Positions 61,923-64,000 of a stretch of 64,000 bases of DNA are shown here, piece by piece. The stretch spans positions 62,001-126,000 of the forward strand of contig NZ_VAVZ01000002.1 of NCBI RefSeq assembly GCF_005771525.1, given 5' to 3'. The first letter of the stretch is position 1; every line of letters begins with the position of its first letter. This DNA comes from Nesterenkonia salmonea (GTDB taxonomy: Bacteria; Actinomycetota; Actinomycetes; Actinomycetales; Micrococcaceae). Under the pieces are notes generated by a model. That model made no database searches. It was not told the DNA's origin and worked only from the letters and a program-made list of their open reading frames with translations. The position numbers and the translations under genes were made by a program.

Positions 61923-62771
61923 TCAGGGAGCGACGATGGCGCCGTAGCCGTCAGGGCGGCGGTCGCGGTAGAACTGCCAGCTGTCGCGGGCCTGGTAGAT
62001 GAGGTCCATGTCAAGGTCACGGACCAGCAGCTGCTCGGTCTCGGATGAGCCGACCTCGCCCACATAGTTGCCGCGGGGGTCGACCACGTAGCTGGTGCCG
62101 TAGAAGTCCACGGCGAGTTCGCCGTACTCGTTGTCCTCTTTGCCGACTCGATTCGGCACCACCACGAAGTAGCCGTTGGCTGCTGCAGCGGTGGGCTGCT
62201 CGATCTCCCAGAGCCGGTTGGACAGGCCAGGTTTGGAGGCGTTGGGATTGAAGACGATCTCTGCGCCGGCCAATCCCAGCATCCGCCAGCCCTCGGGGAA
62301 ATGCCGGTCGTAACAGATGGTCACACCGATGGTGCCGATGGAAGTTTTGAAGACCGGCCAACCGAGGTTGCCGGGTCGGAAGTAGAACTTCTCATAGAAC
62401 TTGTCCACATGCGGGATATGCATCTTCCGATAGCTGCCGACCGTGGAGCCGTCGGAATCGACCACCACGGCAGTGTTGTAATAGACCCCGGGCATCTCTT
62501 CTTCATAGATGGGCAGGATCATCACCATCCGGAGCTCCTTGGCCAGGGCGGCGAACCGCTGGACGATGGGACCGTCGGCGGGTTCGGCGAAGCGGTAGTA
62601 CTTAGACTCCTCGGTGATGCCGAAGTACGGACCGTAGAAGAGTTCCTGGAAGCAGATGGCCTGCGCCCCCTGGGCCGCGGCGTCGCGGGCGAACCCCTCG
62701 TGCTTGTCCAACATGGACTCTTTGTCGCCGGTCCATGTGGTCTGACTCAGCGCAACTCGAACGTCGACCAT
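61923..62771 (-). CDS. Nitrilase-superfamily N-carbamoyl amidohydrolase (beta-ureidopropionase-like)
   Basis: 282-aa carbon-nitrogen hydrolase with the Glu43-Lys116-Cys153 triad (FQELFYGPYF, SYRKMHIP, ICYDRHFPE). The surrounding residues match beta-ureidopropionase/N-carbamoylputrescine-type enzymes, which release CO2 and NH3 from N-carbamoyl compounds. GGGGGA lies 6 nt before the ATG. First gene of the nine-gene operon, divergent from cofC. Confidence 0.9.
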   Translation of the reverse strand: MVDVRVALSQTTWTGDKESMLDKHEGFARDAAAQGAQAICFQELFYGPYFGITEESKYYRFAEPADGPIVQRFAALAKELRMVMILPIYEEEMPGVYYNTAVVVDSDGSTVGSYRKMHIPHVDKFYEKFYFRPGNLGWPVFKTSIGTIGVTICYDRHFPEGWRMLGLAGAEIVFNPNASKPGLSNRLWEIEQPTAAAANGYFVVVPNRVGKEDNEYGELAVDFYGTSYVVDPRGNYVGEVGSSETEQLLVRDLDMDLIYQARDSWQFYRDRRPDGYGAIVAP

Positions 62772-62859
62772 CAGGTCCCCCTCTTCCGTCCGCTTCTATT
62801 ACCTAGGACATGCCCGCGGGCGAGTCTTGAACCTATGTGAGGTGTGTAAGGGCGAGAAC

Positions 62860-62880
62860 ACGCAGCTGTTACAGCTGCGT
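62860..62880. promoter_or_regulatory. Perfect palindrome between catabolic operon and F420 biosynthesis genes
   Basis: ACGCAGCTG-TTA-CAGCTGCGT, 9-bp perfect arms, in the 195-nt divergent gap, 89 nt from the nitrilase start and 87 nt from the cofC start. Central position suits one operator controlling both directions. A cofC-side leader hairpin is the other option. No regulator gene is visible within the window beside it. Confidence 0.6.
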
Positions 62881-62966
62881 AAACAAAAACTCCCGTTCTG
62901 CGGTGCGGTCAGGTATACGATGAGCCGTTCAGGACAAGCGACCATTCGACCTCGGGAATTGGGGAG

Positions 62967-63629
62967 ATGAACACGGTGTCAGTGCGGGCGGTGTCAGTGC
63001 GGGATGCGCATCCGGTGTCCTGGACTCTCATCGTCCCCGTCCGCCATCCCGGAACGGGCAAGACCCGGCTGCGGCTCGGCCGGCAGCACAGTCTGGCAGC
63101 CGCCATAGCCCGGGACACACTGAGCGCTGTCACCTCGTGTGCGCGGGTGCGGCGGGTGGTGCTGGTGACCGACGACGCCGCCTGGACCCCTTTGGTCACC
63201 GCCGGACTGACGGTAGAGATCGCCGTTCAGCAGCAGGCTGGCTTGGACGCTGCAATAGCGGAGGGACTCCGGTGTGCTGGCAGCGGACCGACAGCGGTGC
63301 TGCTGGGTGATCTTCCCGCGGTGCGCGCAGAACACCTCGACAGCGCCCTGGGTGAAGCAGCTTCAGTGCCGAGGGGTTTCGTGCCCGATCACTGGGGAAC
63401 CGGCACCACGCTGATCACCGCACTGGTAGCGGCTGAGCATCGGCCCCAATTCGGTCCGGGATCAGCGGCCCGGCACTCGGCGGCGGGCTACCGTGAGCTG
63501 GCAGCTGCCCCGGCACTGCGGGCAGATGTGGACACCGCCGAGGACTTGGACGCGGCCAGCGCGCTGGGACTGGGCGAGGCGACGTCGCTGGCCGTCTCCG
63601 GTATCTCTGCCGAGAGAGCACTCCGATGA
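62967..63629 (+). CDS. cofC: 2-phospho-L-lactate/phosphoenolpyruvate guanylyltransferase of F420 synthesis
   Basis: 220-aa nucleotidyltransferase (CofC/FbiD). It starts WTLIVPVRHPGTGKTRL (the family's VPVKxxxxxKSRL), has VVLVTDDA, VLLGDLPAV (metal Asp) and PDHWGTGT. It activates phospholactate or PEP with GTP for F420 side-chain assembly. The start is uncertain: ATG 62967 has GGGGAG directly adjacent, while GTG 62976 has better spacing, and a 15-bp tandem repeat spans the region. Overlaps fbiC by 4 nt. Confidence 0.9.
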   Translation: MNTVSVRAVSVRDAHPVSWTLIVPVRHPGTGKTRLRLGRQHSLAAAIARDTLSAVTSCARVRRVVLVTDDAAWTPLVTAGLTVEIAVQQQAGLDAAIAEGLRCAGSGPTAVLLGDLPAVRAEHLDSALGEAASVPRGFVPDHWGTGTTLITALVAAEHRPQFGPGSAARHSAAGYRELAAAPALRADVDTAEDLDAASALGLGEATSLAVSGISAERALR

Positions 63630-64000
63630 CGAAGATTCCGGTGAGCATCAGTCCCGCAGCTGCCAGACCGGCGGACGCTGCACCGCAGGTCGAACACTCC
63701 CGCACCGCCGAAATTCTGGCCCGGGTTGCTGCCGGCATCCCCCTGACTGTGGATGATGCTGCTGCTCTGCTGGCCGTCCGGGGCGAGCAGTTGGAGCAGC
63801 TGCTGAGCCTCGCCGCGCAGTCGCGCGACAGCGGCCACGGACGGCGAATCACCTATTCCCGCAAAGTTTTCATCCCACTGACCACGCTGTGCCGGGACCG
63901 CTGTCACTACTGCACGTTTGTCGACACTCCCGGTCAGCTTCGCGCCGACGGGCGAGCACCGTATCTCAGCCGCGAGGAGGTGGTGGAGATCGCCCGGCAG
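63626..64000 (+). CDS. fbiC: FO synthase (radical SAM), N-terminal part, cut by window edge
   Basis: First 125 residues of the 7,8-didemethyl-8-hydroxy-5-deazariboflavin synthase. The radical-SAM cluster motif CRDRCHYCTF holds Cys89, Cys93 and Cys96 (CxxxCxxC), preceded by RRITYSRKVFIPLTTL, the CofG-domain start. It makes the FO chromophore of F420 from tyrosine and a pyrimidinedione. In actinobacteria it is usually a CofG-CofH fusion; the rest lies outside the window. ATGA overlap with cofC. Confidence 0.92.
   Translation, partial: MTKIPVSISPAAARPADAAPQVEHSRTAEILARVAAGIPLTVDDAAALLAVRGEQLEQLLSLAAQSRDSGHGRRITYSRKVFIPLTTLCRDRCHYCTFVDTPGQLRADGRAPYLSREEVVEIARQ

Noticed and set aside
60810-62048. 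Plus-strand open frame of about 412 codons opposite hydA
   Set aside because: Antisense shadow of the dihydropyrimidinase, whose metal ligands are all intact.
1-64000. CRISPR array, prophage, toxin-antitoxin or restriction system
   Set aside because: No regularly spaced repeats, phage structural genes, integrase or defence genes were seen; the only mobile trace is the IS110 remnant.

Overview
The window reads as chromosomal DNA of a moderately high-GC actinomycete. The signs are mixed ATG/GTG/TTG starts with strong Shine-Dalgarno sequences, heavy use of 4-nt (ATGA) and 1-nt (TAATG/TGATG) gene overlaps, six lipoprotein solute-binding proteins with long acidic linkers, and coenzyme F420 genes (cofC, fbiC, an F420-dependent glucose-6-phosphate dehydrogenase). 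A member of the Micrococcales-like groups is plausible, and the acidic exported proteins would fit a salt-tolerant or alkaliphilic lifestyle, but the genus cannot be fixed from the sequence. No rRNA, tRNA, CRISPR array or intact mobile element was found. The window is almost entirely catabolic: uptake systems, each next to the enzymes that use the imported compound.

Layout. (1) 1-14.4 kb: amidase (cut by the left edge) and NtaA/SnaA/DszA-type FMN monooxygenase; a divergent ATZ/TRZ-type amidohydrolase; an oligopeptide-type ABC importer with a fused permease-ATPase; a sulfonate/taurine-type ABC importer; and a divergent FMN reductase. This looks like a set for an N- or S-containing organic compound. 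(2) 14.9-20.8 kb: a polysaccharide-deacetylase-fold hydrolase, convergent with a PotABCD-type importer operon that contains a guanidino-group hydrolase. (3) 21.4-22.3 kb: a decayed IS110-family transposase. (4) 22.3-33.9 kb: an eleven-gene minus-strand operon for sugar acids, with a TRAP transporter, L-fuconate dehydratase, SDR, FAH-family hydrolase, a second FAH-family protein, a semialdehyde dehydrogenase, an Ldh2-type dehydrogenase, an ornithine-cyclodeaminase-family protein and a GntR regulator. (5) 34.3-52.5 kb: acyl-CoA catabolism genes, including an APH-type kinase + acyl-CoA dehydrogenase + CoA ligase operon of the kind used for 4-hydroxyacyl-CoA, a MaoC hydratase, several SDRs, a thiolase, a LivFGHMK importer and two TetR-family regulators. 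(6) 52.5-62.8 kb: a nine-gene minus-strand operon with beta-ureidopropionase-like nitrilase, dihydropyrimidinase, two F420-type luciferase-like oxidoreductases (one a clear F420-dependent G6P dehydrogenase), an NMT1/THI5-type ABC importer and an amidase. (7) 63-64 kb: divergent F420 biosynthesis genes cofC and fbiC (fbiC cut by the right edge).

Two points stand out. First, four near-identical 20-bp palindromes of the form TAAACCGACYNGNCGGTATG lie upstream of four transcription units in region 5, one of which encodes a TetR regulator. This predicts a local regulon joining the Liv-type importer to the acyl-CoA genes. Second, region 6 places an F420H2-regenerating enzyme, a second F420-type reductase, ring-opening amidohydrolases and a pyrimidine-type importer in one operon, back to back with F420 biosynthesis across a shared promoter region that carries a perfect palindrome. 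This suggests an F420H2-dependent reductive route for a cyclic ureide or pyrimidine-like compound.
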